Shown in pieces: positions 16,633 through 24,719 of a DNA stretch of 64,000 nt. A model generated the notes under the pieces. It was not told the DNA's origin. It saw only the letters and a program-made list of their open reading frames with translations, and did no database searches. Positions within the stretch are counted from its first letter, which is position 1, and each line of letters opens with the position of its first letter. Source of the DNA: Sulfurospirillum diekertiae (lineage in GTDB: Bacteria > Campylobacterota > Campylobacteria > Campylobacterales > Sulfurospirillaceae); assembly GCF_011769985.2 (NCBI RefSeq), contig NZ_CP039734.2, positions 806,001 to 870,000 on the forward strand. The letters are read 5' to 3'. The position numbers and the translations under genes were made by a program.

Positions 16633-18289
16633 ACTCTTACTTTTAGTGCTTGTGTGTGTGACCTTTGGTAGGGCACAAGAGTGGAAAAATCCTTTTTATT
16701 ACCGCAGTGATGATACCACTTCGGTACTGATTAATGAACGCGTTTCGGGTTCTCACATCAAAGTCTTTTTACCGACCATGCCTTATTTGTATGTCTCTAA
16801 ACTGGTCAATGGTACGCTGGTTCGCTCGAGTGGTAACCATGAAGGATGGGAGTATATGATGGCAACATCGTATACCAAGATAGACGATCTTACTTATGAA
16901 TTTTCCCTGCGAAAAGGAGTGCTTTTTCAAGATGGAACGCCGTTTAACGCGGATTCAGTGGTCGAAAATTTCACCTATTTTATGAAAGATCCTGTGGTTT
17001 ATTCGGATATTCATAAGCGACTTAAAGGTGTGAGTAAAGTGGATGATCATACCATTCGTATTCACCTGTATAAACCCTATGGGTTGCTCTTTAGCGATCT
17101 GACTTCTATCAATTTGTACACATCCGCCTACCTCAAACGTTATGGATGGAGTACGAAAGAGGGCTCTACGTGTAACAGCATGCAAGCTCCAGGTCCTTAT
17201 GGATTGGGTCCGTATATCTTAAAGCAAGGCTACGCAACAGGGCGGTTTCAAACGCCTATTTTAGAGCTTCAAGCCAATCCAAACTATTATGAAGCGGGTT
17301 TGCCTTACATTGAGAATGTAACCATTTATACAGAACTGACATCTGCCCAATCGGTCAGTATGGCGTTGGAAGAAGAGCGTTTGGATATAACACCGATTCC
17401 TTTCAATAAAAAAGTAGAGACGGTTCTTTCTAAGTATGCAAGACTCTATACGAAACCTTCAACGCACAGTATTTCGATCTATTTTAACCTGCTTAAGCCC
17501 AACAGTAAATTGAGAAATCAAAAAATACGTATAGCGCTTAATAAAGCGGTCAATCAAGCCAATTTGCTTAATTTTGTCTACAAAAAAGAGGGTGAGCTTG
17601 CACCTACAGAAGCTTCCGTGAATTATCGTTCTGTAAAACTGGCAACGGCAAACCTTCAAACATGGGGTGAACATACACTTCATAATCCAGATGAGGAGAA
17701 GGAACTTAAAGCGATTTTAAATGGGTTGGAGCTGGATGTCATTACGATGGATCGTTTTATGTTTTTATGGCGAGGCATTGAGTATCAGCTCAAAAAATAC
17801 GGTGTTACGCTTCATTACACCACAACACCCAATGAAAAAGAGATCTATGAGCAACTTCTCACGAACCGTCAGTCACCTAAAACATGGGATATTTTAACAT
17901 GGGGTAATGACGATTGGAGCAGTAACAATCCTTGGACAGCGTTCTTTGCGTACCGTATCTCCGATAAATGGTCGGCGATTGATAAAGATGATATCATGCA
18001 AGAATACATTGAACATTTTTTTGATGTTGAATTTCAAAGTGAGGCTTTTGATGAGGTCGTCGCAAAGATTGTCAAACGGGCATATGAAAAAGCGTATATG
18101 CTTTTTGTTCCATCTCCAAACATTGTGTTAGCGGTCAATAAAGAAGTACGTTATGAGCCTTCATCGGTTTTATTGATGCCTCTATGGAAGGCAAAACTGA
18201 CCAAGTATCACTGGTCGATTAGGGGTAATGCTGCTTATCCTAAAGAGCGTGAAGCACCCATGTTACCTTTAAGGTTTGATTATGATTAA
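16619..18289 (+). CDS. Family 5 extracellular solute-binding protein in a two-component operon
   Basis: A 556-residue periplasmic protein of the SBP_bac_5 (oligopeptide/nickel-binding DppA/NikA) family: signal peptide MRCAKLLLLVLVCVTFGRA, then LRKGVLFQDGTPFNADSVVENF, the family signature. The frame is open from 16535, but TTG 16619 gives a proper signal peptide and a 14-bp overlap with the regulator. It lies between response regulator and kinase, and no ABC permease or ATPase genes are near. It therefore probably acts as a ligand-binding sensory partner of the kinase and not in transport. The ligand is unknown. Confidence 0.78.
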   Translation: MRCAKLLLLVLVCVTFGRAQEWKNPFYYRSDDTTSVLINERVSGSHIKVFLPTMPYLYVSKLVNGTLVRSSGNHEGWEYMMATSYTKIDDLTYEFSLRKGVLFQDGTPFNADSVVENFTYFMKDPVVYSDIHKRLKGVSKVDDHTIRIHLYKPYGLLFSDLTSINLYTSAYLKRYGWSTKEGSTCNSMQAPGPYGLGPYILKQGYATGRFQTPILELQANPNYYEAGLPYIENVTIYTELTSAQSVSMALEEERLDITPIPFNKKVETVLSKYARLYTKPSTHSISIYFNLLKPNSKLRNQKIRIALNKAVNQANLLNFVYKKEGELAPTEASVNYRSVKLATANLQTWGEHTLHNPDEEKELKAILNGLELDVITMDRFMFLWRGIEYQLKKYGVTLHYTTTPNEKEIYEQLLTNRQSPKTWDILTWGNDDWSSNNPWTAFFAYRISDKWSAIDKDDIMQEYIEHFFDVEFQSEAFDEVVAKIVKRAYEKAYMLFVPSPNIVLAVNKEVRYEPSSVLLMPLWKAKLTKYHWSIRGNAAYPKEREAPMLPLRFDYD

Positions 18290-19946
18290 GTATCTTTCCA
18301 TGCGTTATAAATTTTTTCTGATGGCCTCTTTGGGCATTTGTGCGATTGTTACGCTCTCTTTTTTAGCGTTTGACATTACTAACAAAGGGGTCGTGAATGT
18401 CAACAATGTTTTTGAAGGCTCGAAGCGGGTTCAAACGATTCAGCAGACCTACATTTTACCACTGTTTAAACTCAGGGAACAATCCCTTTCATTGATTATG
18501 GCGCCGAATGAAGACTTACGTAAGGATATTCTCAAAAAAATCAATGAGATGCACACGCAAATGGAAGAGCCCTTTAGTAAACTGCCAGCAACGCTCTATT
18601 ATCAGTGGAAAAACTATGTCACACTCATCTTAGCCAACCAAGCCTACCTCAAAGATGACTTTGAAGAGGGCGCATTTATCAATGCCAATACGGTTGAACG
18701 TGATCAGTTTTATGCGCTGATGGATTCACTCGAAGTATTACAGCAAAACGAGCTGACACACTCTTCTGAGACCTATGCCAAAGCCAATAAAGAGGCGATC
18801 AATTCGCGTTATTTTATTGCCACTTGGTTGATTATTATTGTGCTTTTGACTTTTTTGGTGGGCTTTTTTATTGCCAAAAATATTGTCGATTCTATTTTAC
18901 ATGTAAGGCATGGACTAAGAGAATTTTTTGACTATCTCAAATCTCCTTCCACTGAAGAAGCCACACGTATTCATATTCCTCTGACGAACAAAGATGAGTT
19001 GGGCGATATGGCAAGGCAGATCAATCAAAACATTGAGATCATTCAAGCCAATTTGGAACAAGACAGCCAACTCATTGAAGATGCTACGAATGTCGTAGAA
19101 GATTTAAAATTAGGCAATCTCAACCGCAGACTCGTGGCTTCAGGCAATTCCGATCAGCTTAACTTACTCAAAGCTGTGATGAATGAGATGCTGGATAATT
19201 TGGAGCTTCGCATTCAACAAGAGATCGATGAGCGCACCCGTCAAGAACAGCTCTTAATTCAGCAAAGTAAACTCGCCGCAATGGGCAATATGATCGGCAA
19301 TATCGCGCATCAATGGAGACAACCTCTTGGTGAGATCAATGCGCTTTTGATGATCATTCAAGTCAGGCAACACTTTGATGACTTTAATGAAGCCTTTTTA
19401 ACAGAGAAGATTGAAGAGTGTAATCGCATCACGGCGTACATGTCCAACACGATCAGCGACTTTCAAAACTTTTTTAAACCCTCTAAAGATAAAGAGATTT
19501 TTGAAATCAATTATGCGTGTGAACGGGCGAGCTCCATTATCCAAGCTTCGCTTCGTTATCACTCCATTGAGTTCTCATTTAAAGCCACTGAAGAGATCAA
19601 AGTCCTTGGCTATCCCAATGAGTTTGCTCAAGCATTGTTAAACATACTCTCCAATGCCAAAGATGTTTTAACCGACAGGCAGATAGAAAACCCTTTCATT
19701 CGAATGAATGTCAAAAATGGGGAACAATACACGCTCATTAAAATCGAAGACAATGGCGGTGGTATTTCTGAAGAGTATTTGGAGCGTATTTTTGAGCCTT
19801 ACTTTACGACCAAACACGCTAAGCAAGGTACGGGAATTGGACTGTACATGACCAAGATGATTATTGAAAACAATATGAATGGCATCGTGACCGTTAGTAA
19901 CACAGAGCATGGTGCACTCTTTACGATCAAAATAAAGCACCATTAA
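18282..19946 (+). CDS. Membrane sensor histidine kinase
   Basis: A 554-residue kinase from ATG 18282 (8-nt overlap with the binding-protein gene). The first helix is at about residues 10-30, a ~150-residue periplasmic part follows, and the second helix is at about 180-202. HAMP-like and coiled-coil regions lead to the HisKA-type box NIAHQWRQPL with His343. The ATPase domain has the N box (ALLNILSNAKDVL), DNGGGI and GTGIGLYM. The periplasmic domain could contact the binding protein. A palindrome at 18897-18906 encodes Leu-His-Val-Arg just after the second helix. Confidence 0.9.
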   Translation: MIKYLSMRYKFFLMASLGICAIVTLSFLAFDITNKGVVNVNNVFEGSKRVQTIQQTYILPLFKLREQSLSLIMAPNEDLRKDILKKINEMHTQMEEPFSKLPATLYYQWKNYVTLILANQAYLKDDFEEGAFINANTVERDQFYALMDSLEVLQQNELTHSSETYAKANKEAINSRYFIATWLIIIVLLTFLVGFFIAKNIVDSILHVRHGLREFFDYLKSPSTEEATRIHIPLTNKDELGDMARQINQNIEIIQANLEQDSQLIEDATNVVEDLKLGNLNRRLVASGNSDQLNLLKAVMNEMLDNLELRIQQEIDERTRQEQLLIQQSKLAAMGNMIGNIAHQWRQPLGEINALLMIIQVRQHFDDFNEAFLTEKIEECNRITAYMSNTISDFQNFFKPSKDKEIFEINYACERASSIIQASLRYHSIEFSFKATEEIKVLGYPNEFAQALLNILSNAKDVLTDRQIENPFIRMNVKNGEQYTLIKIEDNGGGISEEYLERIFEPYFTTKHAKQGTGIGLYMTKMIIENNMNGIVTVSNTEHGALFTIKIKHH

Positions 19947-19963
19947 CCTTATTAAACGCTTGA

Positions 19964-20048
19964 CACGTCTTTAAAGTAAAGTTTCAAAGATTACGTTAAC
20001 ACTGCGTACACTTGGGCAGAGTGTCCACTCACTTTTGTGCTCTATTAA
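19964..20048 (+). ncRNA. Duplicated non-coding element, copy 1 (candidate structured RNA)
   Basis: Shares ordered blocks with 23114-23205: ACACG, TTTAAAG, TACG/TAACACTG, GGCAGA, CCAC and CAC, with spacings equal or within 1 nt up to GGCAGA. A small hairpin, GGGCA-GAG-TGTCC, is conserved in the other copy with a G-U to G-C change. It starts 18 nt after the kinase stop and 180 nt before the cytochrome c gene, so it may be a 3' UTR RNA, a 5' leader or an independent transcript. I recognise no known riboswitch class. Confidence 0.45.
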
Positions 20049-20084
20049 CTTAAAAAGAAGAATTAACTTCTATTTTTCATCTCA

Positions 20085-20110
20085 GCCACATTTTTTTGCC
20101 ACTTTTTTTC
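20085..20110 (+). promoter_or_regulatory. T-tract direct repeat upstream of the cytochrome c/bc1 operon
   Basis: GCCACATTTTTTT followed by GCCACTTTTTTTC, with T7 runs at 20091-20097 and 20103-20109 (12-bp period). It resembles the direct repeats before the torD-like operon and the porin, 34 bp ahead of the cytochrome c start codon. Possible site of the response regulator at 15940-16632. Confidence 0.45.
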
Positions 20111-20143
20111 ACTACTATTCTCGAAACATTTAAGGAGTCGTAG

Positions 20144-20434
20144 ATGAAAATTATCTCAAAATCACTTATTATTGCCACAACATTGGCAATCAGTGCACAA
20201 GCAACCCCATTGTACACCAAATGTGTTGCGTGTCATGGTGCTGCGGGTGAGAAATCTGCTTTAAACAAAAGTCTTATCATTAAAGATATGAGCAAAGTAG
20301 ATTTTATCAGCGCTATGAAGGGCTATAAAGATGGCAGTTATGGAAAAGATCAAAAAGCGTTGATGAAAGTCCAAGTGGCACCACTCAGTGATGCTCAGAT
20401 TGAAGAGATCGCCTCTTTTATTACAAAAAAATAG
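20144..20434 (+). CDS. Small periplasmic class I cytochrome c (c553-like)
   Basis: A 96-residue protein: signal peptide ending near Ala20, a single CVACHG haem site near residue 27, and a C-terminal Met ligand candidate in ALMKVQ. This is the standard soluble cytochrome that accepts electrons from bc1 and feeds oxidases or periplasmic reductases. It starts the bc1 operon, 11 nt before the Rieske gene, behind AAGGAG. Confidence 0.9.
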   Translation: MKIISKSLIIATTLAISAQATPLYTKCVACHGAAGEKSALNKSLIIKDMSKVDFISAMKGYKDGSYGKDQKALMKVQVAPLSDAQIEEIASFITKK

Positions 20435-20445
20435 CGGTCTTTACG

Positions 20446-20952
20446 ATGGAAACTTGTCAAAAAAGACGTGATTTTATTGGCATGGCACTCGCAGGCGTTA
20501 CCGCAGTGGGCGGTGTCTGTGCATTGAGTGCGATGAAAAAGAGTTGGGATCCACTCCCAAGTGTTCAATCGGCGGGCTTTGTTACGGTGGATATTTCCAC
20601 GATAGAAGAGGGTGAAGCGCGCAGTTTTGCTTGGCGTGGGAAGCCCATCTTTGTATTGCGCAAAAGCGCAGACACCCCTAAAAATGCAAGCCGTGATGTG
20701 GTCATTGGCGAGAAAGTCTTTACCCTCGTCATTGGACTTTGCACCCATTTAGGGTGTATTCCTTCGTATGAAAGCAGTTCTAAAACGTTTAAATGCGCAT
20801 GTCATGGTGGCGTTTTTGATGCTAGTGGCATTAATACCTTTGGCCCTCCACCTCGCCCTTTGGATATTCCTCCCTTTAAAATTGCCGGTGAAACACTTGT
20901 CTTAGGCGAGGAAGGCGAAGAATACAAAAAATTAACCGCGAAAAAAGCGTAG
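20446..20952 (+). CDS. petA: Rieske 2Fe-2S subunit of cytochrome bc1
   Basis: A 168-residue protein with an N-terminal twin-arginine-poor anchor helix (about residues 10-27) and the two cluster motifs CTHLGC near residue 100 and CACHGG near 123 followed by GPPPRPL. It passes electrons from quinol to cytochrome c1. It is followed by petB after 9 nt. Length and motifs are normal. Confidence 0.94.
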   Translation: METCQKRRDFIGMALAGVTAVGGVCALSAMKKSWDPLPSVQSAGFVTVDISTIEEGEARSFAWRGKPIFVLRKSADTPKNASRDVVIGEKVFTLVIGLCTHLGCIPSYESSSKTFKCACHGGVFDASGINTFGPPPRPLDIPPFKIAGETLVLGEEGEEYKKLTAKKA

Positions 20953-20961
20953 GAGTAGGGC

Positions 20962-22212
20962 ATGGCAGAAATTAGAAAAAGCGAAGGCTTTATGGACTGG
21001 CTTGACCAACGTCTCGCGGTCAAAGCGTTTATGCGCGTGATGATGACCGAATACTGGATTCCTAAAAATATCAATTTCCTTTGGGCGATGGGTGTCGTTT
21101 TGGTGGTTCTTTTTGGCGTGTTGTTGGTAACGGGGCTACTTTTATTGATGTACTACAAACCAGACATCAACCTTGCGTTTGACAGTGTAAACTATACGAT
21201 CATGCAAGAAGTAGAGTACGGTTGGTTGTGGCGCCATATGCATGGTGTGGCGGCTTCAGCGACGTTTCTCATCATCTATGTTCACCTTTTTACGGGTATT
21301 TACTATGGTTCGTACAAAAAAGGGCGTGAGATGATTTGGATTACGGGCATGGTGCTGTTTATTGCGTTTTCCGCTGAAGCGTTTAGTGGTTATATGCTTC
21401 CGTGGGGACAGATGAGTTACTGGGCGGCGCAAGTGATTACCAATCTGTTTAGCGGTATTCCTGTGATTGGTGATGACGTCGTCATTTGGATACGCGGTGA
21501 TTATGTGGTGGCAGATGCGACGTTGACACGTTTTTTTATGCTTCATGTGGTACTTTTGCCTTTGGTCATTATTCTCGTGATTGCGGTGCATTTTTACTCG
21601 CTTCGCTTCCCGCATGTGAATAATCAAGATTCTGCTGAGTTTGACTTTGAAATCGAGTCCAACAAGTTTTTAGAAGGGCGCAAAAAAGAGTCCAAGGTCG
21701 TGCCATTCTGGCCTGTTTTTCTCTCAAAAGACTTCTTTGTGGTTGGCTTTTTTATGACATTTTTCTTTTTCCTTGCATGTTATCAGTTTGATTTTGCGAT
21801 GGACCCGATCAACTTTGAGCCTGCCAATTCGATGAAAACACCGGCACATATCTACCCTGAGTGGTACTTCTTGTGGAACTATGAAGTGCTTCGAGGCTTT
21901 TTCTTTGACATCGGTGGCATTGCGGCAATGAATATTGGTTTGGTTGCTTTTGTGATCGCTAACATCGTCTTTATGATTTTGCCTTTTTTAGATCGCAATC
22001 CGATGAACACAGCCCCTGCGCACAAACGACCTATCTTTAAATACTGGTTTTGGCTTTTGGTGTGCGATATGATTGTGCTCACCGTCTATGGAAAACTTCC
22101 TCCCACAGGTATGAACGCATGGGTTGGATTTGTCGCAGCCGTTATTTTTCTAGGATTGTTTATCGCCCTGCCATTTATTACCAAGCACGAAGCCAAAGGA
22201 GATGAACAATGA
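20962..22212 (+). CDS. petB: Cytochrome b subunit of bc1 complex
   Basis: A 416-residue membrane protein with paired haem-binding His residues in helices B and D (WLWRHMHGVAAS and LHVVLLPLVI), the quinol-site motif PEWY (EWYFLW) and about eight helices. The full-length single-chain form with both N and C parts fits Campylobacterota. It overlaps the downstream di-heme cytochrome gene by 4 nt. Confidence 0.95.
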   Translation: MAEIRKSEGFMDWLDQRLAVKAFMRVMMTEYWIPKNINFLWAMGVVLVVLFGVLLVTGLLLLMYYKPDINLAFDSVNYTIMQEVEYGWLWRHMHGVAASATFLIIYVHLFTGIYYGSYKKGREMIWITGMVLFIAFSAEAFSGYMLPWGQMSYWAAQVITNLFSGIPVIGDDVVIWIRGDYVVADATLTRFFMLHVVLLPLVIILVIAVHFYSLRFPHVNNQDSAEFDFEIESNKFLEGRKKESKVVPFWPVFLSKDFFVVGFFMTFFFFLACYQFDFAMDPINFEPANSMKTPAHIYPEWYFLWNYEVLRGFFFDIGGIAAMNIGLVAFVIANIVFMILPFLDRNPMNTAPAHKRPIFKYWFWLLVCDMIVLTVYGKLPPTGMNAWVGFVAAVIFLGLFIALPFITKHEAKGDEQ

Positions 22213-23063
22213 AAGAGATCAAAATTTTAGCCATTGTGCTCTTTTTTACAGCGGTGACCTATTGGGGTGTGGAACCTTATGCTCATTCACAAATGCACCC
22301 ACATGTCGCCCCTGCTGACTTTAGTTTTAAAGACATGGAACCTTTACATGTAAACGGAAATATTGACAATGGCAAAGCCCTTGTCGAAGCCAATTGCATC
22401 GCGTGTCATAGCATCAAAAGTTTAGGTTTGCAAGCGCCTATGAGCTTTGAAGAGGCTGCAAGTGCCTATGGTGTTGTACCACCGGATCTCAGTCATGCAG
22501 GGGTGATTTACGATAAAAATTACCTTGCAGGCTTTTTGAAAGACCCTGTGGGGGCGACCAAACTTTCGCATAAATTTAGCGATGCCAAACCTTACGCGAT
22601 GCCGAGTTTTGCTTTTTTAAGTGAGCAAGAGATCGCTGATGTGGTGGCGTATCTAGGTAATATTGTCGCTACCAAAGCTTCCAATAAAATGGTGTTTGAA
22701 GAGGCATGTGGCAGATGCCATAGTATGAAGTATGATGGACTTAAAGCGCAAACGCCTACACTGTCTATTCAAAACTATCTTGGAGCCGTTGCTCCTGATG
22801 TGTCGATGATGATTCGTTCTAAAAAAGCAGAGTATTTAAACACGTTTATCAACGAGCCACTGAAGATGGTTGAAGGCATTGCCATGCCTCGTGTGGGTCT
22901 GACCGAAGCGTCTCAAGAGCAAGTGATCGCTTACATGGAAAGTGTGGGAGATCGTAAAAAAGCTGAGCGTGAAAGCTTAGGCTTAAAGCTCATTGGATTT
23001 ATGGCTATTTTTACCCTAATAGCGTATCTGTGGAAAGTTCAAATTTGGAAGGAGGTGGAGTAA
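22209..23063 (+). CDS. petC: Di-heme cytochrome c subunit of bc1 complex
   Basis: A 284-residue membrane-anchored cytochrome. There is an N-terminal hydrophobic helix, two haem motifs (CIACHS near residue 62 and CGRCHS near 167) and a C-terminal helix (LIGFMAIFTLIAYLW). The di-heme form in place of canonical c1 is typical of epsilonproteobacteria. A palindrome at 22344-22353 is read as Leu-His-Val-Asn. The stop codon lies in the loop of the terminator hairpin. Confidence 0.93.
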   Translation: MKEIKILAIVLFFTAVTYWGVEPYAHSQMHPHVAPADFSFKDMEPLHVNGNIDNGKALVEANCIACHSIKSLGLQAPMSFEEAASAYGVVPPDLSHAGVIYDKNYLAGFLKDPVGATKLSHKFSDAKPYAMPSFAFLSEQEIADVVAYLGNIVATKASNKMVFEEACGRCHSMKYDGLKAQTPTLSIQNYLGAVAPDVSMMIRSKKAEYLNTFINEPLKMVEGIAMPRVGLTEASQEQVIAYMESVGDRKKAERESLGLKLIGFMAIFTLIAYLWKVQIWKEVE

Positions 23064-23076
23064 TCCACCCCCTTTT
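23054..23076 (+). terminator. Terminator overlapping the petC stop
   Basis: GGTGGA (23054-23059) and TCCACC (23064-23069) pair around GTAA, which contains the stop codon, followed by CCCTTTTAC. A second perfect hairpin, TTAGAGTTCT-TAC-AGAACTCTAA, lies at 23091-23113. Confidence 0.65.
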
Positions 23077-23113
23077 ACTTCGTTTTCTCATTAGAGTTCT
23101 TACAGAACTCTAA

Positions 23114-23205
23114 ACACGCTTTTAAAGCCAAGCTCTAAAAGCTACGCTAACACTGTGTTTTCTTCGGCAGAATGCCCACGCACCTTGGGTGCTTTTACTT
23201 CTTCT
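23114..23205 (+). ncRNA. Duplicated non-coding element, copy 2 (candidate structured RNA)
   Basis: Second copy of the element at 19964-20048, with the same block order and spacing. It contains GGCA-GAA-TGCC and ends with a GCACC-TTG-GGTGC hairpin plus TTTT, so it has its own terminator-like end. It starts 50 nt after the petC stop and lies 268 nt before the porin start. The rest of the 409-bp gap holds the T-tract site (23263-23285) and one palindrome (23436-23445). Confidence 0.5.
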
Positions 23206-23262
23206 AAATTTAATTTTGCAAAAAATCTACTATTTTTTTTCGTCAATAAAACTCTTTTTTCC

Positions 23263-23285
23263 TGCGATTATTTTGCTCTTTTTTT
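23263..23285 (+). promoter_or_regulatory. T-tract direct-repeat site upstream of the porin
   Basis: 22 of 23 bases equal those at 11921-11943, before the torD-like operon; the only difference is A for T at the eighth base. The site has an 11-bp half-period (TTATTTTGCTC then a T8 run). It is likely bound by the same regulator in both places. Confidence 0.55.
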
Positions 23286-23472
23286 TATTTAAAATTTTCC
23301 TTGAAGCTTCAAATTAATTATTAAAACAACGGGCATATTAAAGGTTTTAGGCAGATGCGTTTATGGGTCTGTCTGGATGCGGTTTTGATTGAAAATAGCG
23401 CATCGTTTTTGGCATAAATTAACGTCATAAATACTTTACATGTAAAGTGTTTTTACTACAAAGGAGAAACGG

Positions 23473-24672
23473 ATGAAATTGGCAAATCTTAGCTTGGCAG
23501 CTCTTTGTGTTGCAGGACTTAGTACCTGTTCTTTTGGTGCCGATACGTTGGCGGATGCTTTTAAAGAGGGCAAAATAAGTGGCGAGTTAAAGGCATTTTA
23601 CTGGGATCGTGATCGCAATCCATCCATTCCGAGTGATTCTATTTTTAATATGGGTGTCATGCTCAATTATAAAACAGGTTCTTTGAATGGCTTTAGCCTT
23701 GGCTTAACGGGACAATCCAATAATGCCCCCTTTGCGAGTTCCAATGCAAAACAACAATTTGGTTGGGATGAATACGGCTCTGGCGCACAACTTTCTGAAG
23801 CATATCTTGCTTACCATACAGGTAAAACTACCGTTCAGGTGGGGCGTATGTTCTTAGATACGCCACTCATTGCCTCGTTAGGTAATCGTATCATCAAAGA
23901 GTCCTTTGAGGGTGCAAGCATCGTCAATACCGACCTTCCCAATACGACATTAACCGCAGCCTACGTTCAAAAATTCCAAGCGCAAACCGATGGGGCTGGA
24001 AACGTCGGCAAATTTACCACGTATAACAATCCTTACGGAACATCCCCTCTTTTGGAAGATGGCGCATATACCCTCGTAGCGGTGAATAAATCCATCACTG
24101 GTTTGACGTTAACCGCAGCGTATGCGGAAGACATTAACACCAAAGGATCCATGGCGTATGCTGAAGCGGCGTACAGTGTTGCTGTGAATGCGTTTACCTA
24201 TGGTTTGGCGGCGCAATACTATTACAACGACAAAGAGATTACGGGTACGAAAAGCTCTGACTTGTACGGACTCAAAGCAAGCCTTGGATACGGTGCTGTG
24301 AGTGGTTATGTAGCCTACACCAGTGTCAGTAACGACGCAACCGTCACACCGGGCATTGGTTGGGGTGCAGACCTTGCATATACGGGCACGATCATACTTT
24401 CAAGCAGTTATCCTGCCAATACCGATGCTTATGCCATAGGTCTTGGATATGCGTTTACACCAACGACGACGGTGAATGTCGCTTATACGGTAACGGACGA
24501 TGATGACCTCTCTTACGGCAAAGCAACCTACATTTCATTGACGGGTAATTATGCCTTTGATGGAGCGTTAAAAGGGCTTAATTTCTTAGCAATGTACGAT
24601 AAAGAAAATCGTGATTATGCAGGTGCTAAAGATAAAGATGAATTTAGATTTAGTGCCGTGTATAAGTTCTAA
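23473..24672 (+). CDS. Outer-membrane porin (epsilon OprD/MOMP-like)
   Basis: A 399-residue beta-barrel protein. It has a signal peptide with cleavage near Ala22 (SFGADTLADAFKEGKISGELKAFYW, the common epsilon porin start), alternating aromatic strands, and a C-terminal Phe (FSAVYKF) as needed for barrel assembly. It forms a diffusion channel in the outer membrane; selectivity is unknown. Its promoter region shares a site with the molybdoenzyme operon, so it may supply that enzyme's substrate or release its product (inference). Confidence 0.85.
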   Translation: MKLANLSLAALCVAGLSTCSFGADTLADAFKEGKISGELKAFYWDRDRNPSIPSDSIFNMGVMLNYKTGSLNGFSLGLTGQSNNAPFASSNAKQQFGWDEYGSGAQLSEAYLAYHTGKTTVQVGRMFLDTPLIASLGNRIIKESFEGASIVNTDLPNTTLTAAYVQKFQAQTDGAGNVGKFTTYNNPYGTSPLLEDGAYTLVAVNKSITGLTLTAAYAEDINTKGSMAYAEAAYSVAVNAFTYGLAAQYYYNDKEITGTKSSDLYGLKASLGYGAVSGYVAYTSVSNDATVTPGIGWGADLAYTGTIILSSSYPANTDAYAIGLGYAFTPTTTVNVAYTVTDDDDLSYGKATYISLTGNYAFDGALKGLNFLAMYDKENRDYAGAKDKDEFRFSAVYKF

Positions 24673-24681
24673 AACCAATAC

Positions 24682-24716
24682 ACTCTTTTACATGTAAAGT
24701 TTACATGTAAAAGAGT
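24682..24716. terminator. Bidirectional hairpin from two palindromes
   Basis: Perfect 17-bp arms (24682-24698 and 24700-24716) around a single G, each arm containing TTACATGTAA. It lies between the convergent porin and the broken EAL gene and can serve both strands. Confidence 0.7.
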
Positions 24717-24719
24717 CTT

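Noticed and set aside
19964-20048. Known riboswitch (c-di-GMP-I, TPP, cobalamin or Moco type)
   Set aside because: None of the conserved cores of these classes can be found; only the internal duplication is supported.
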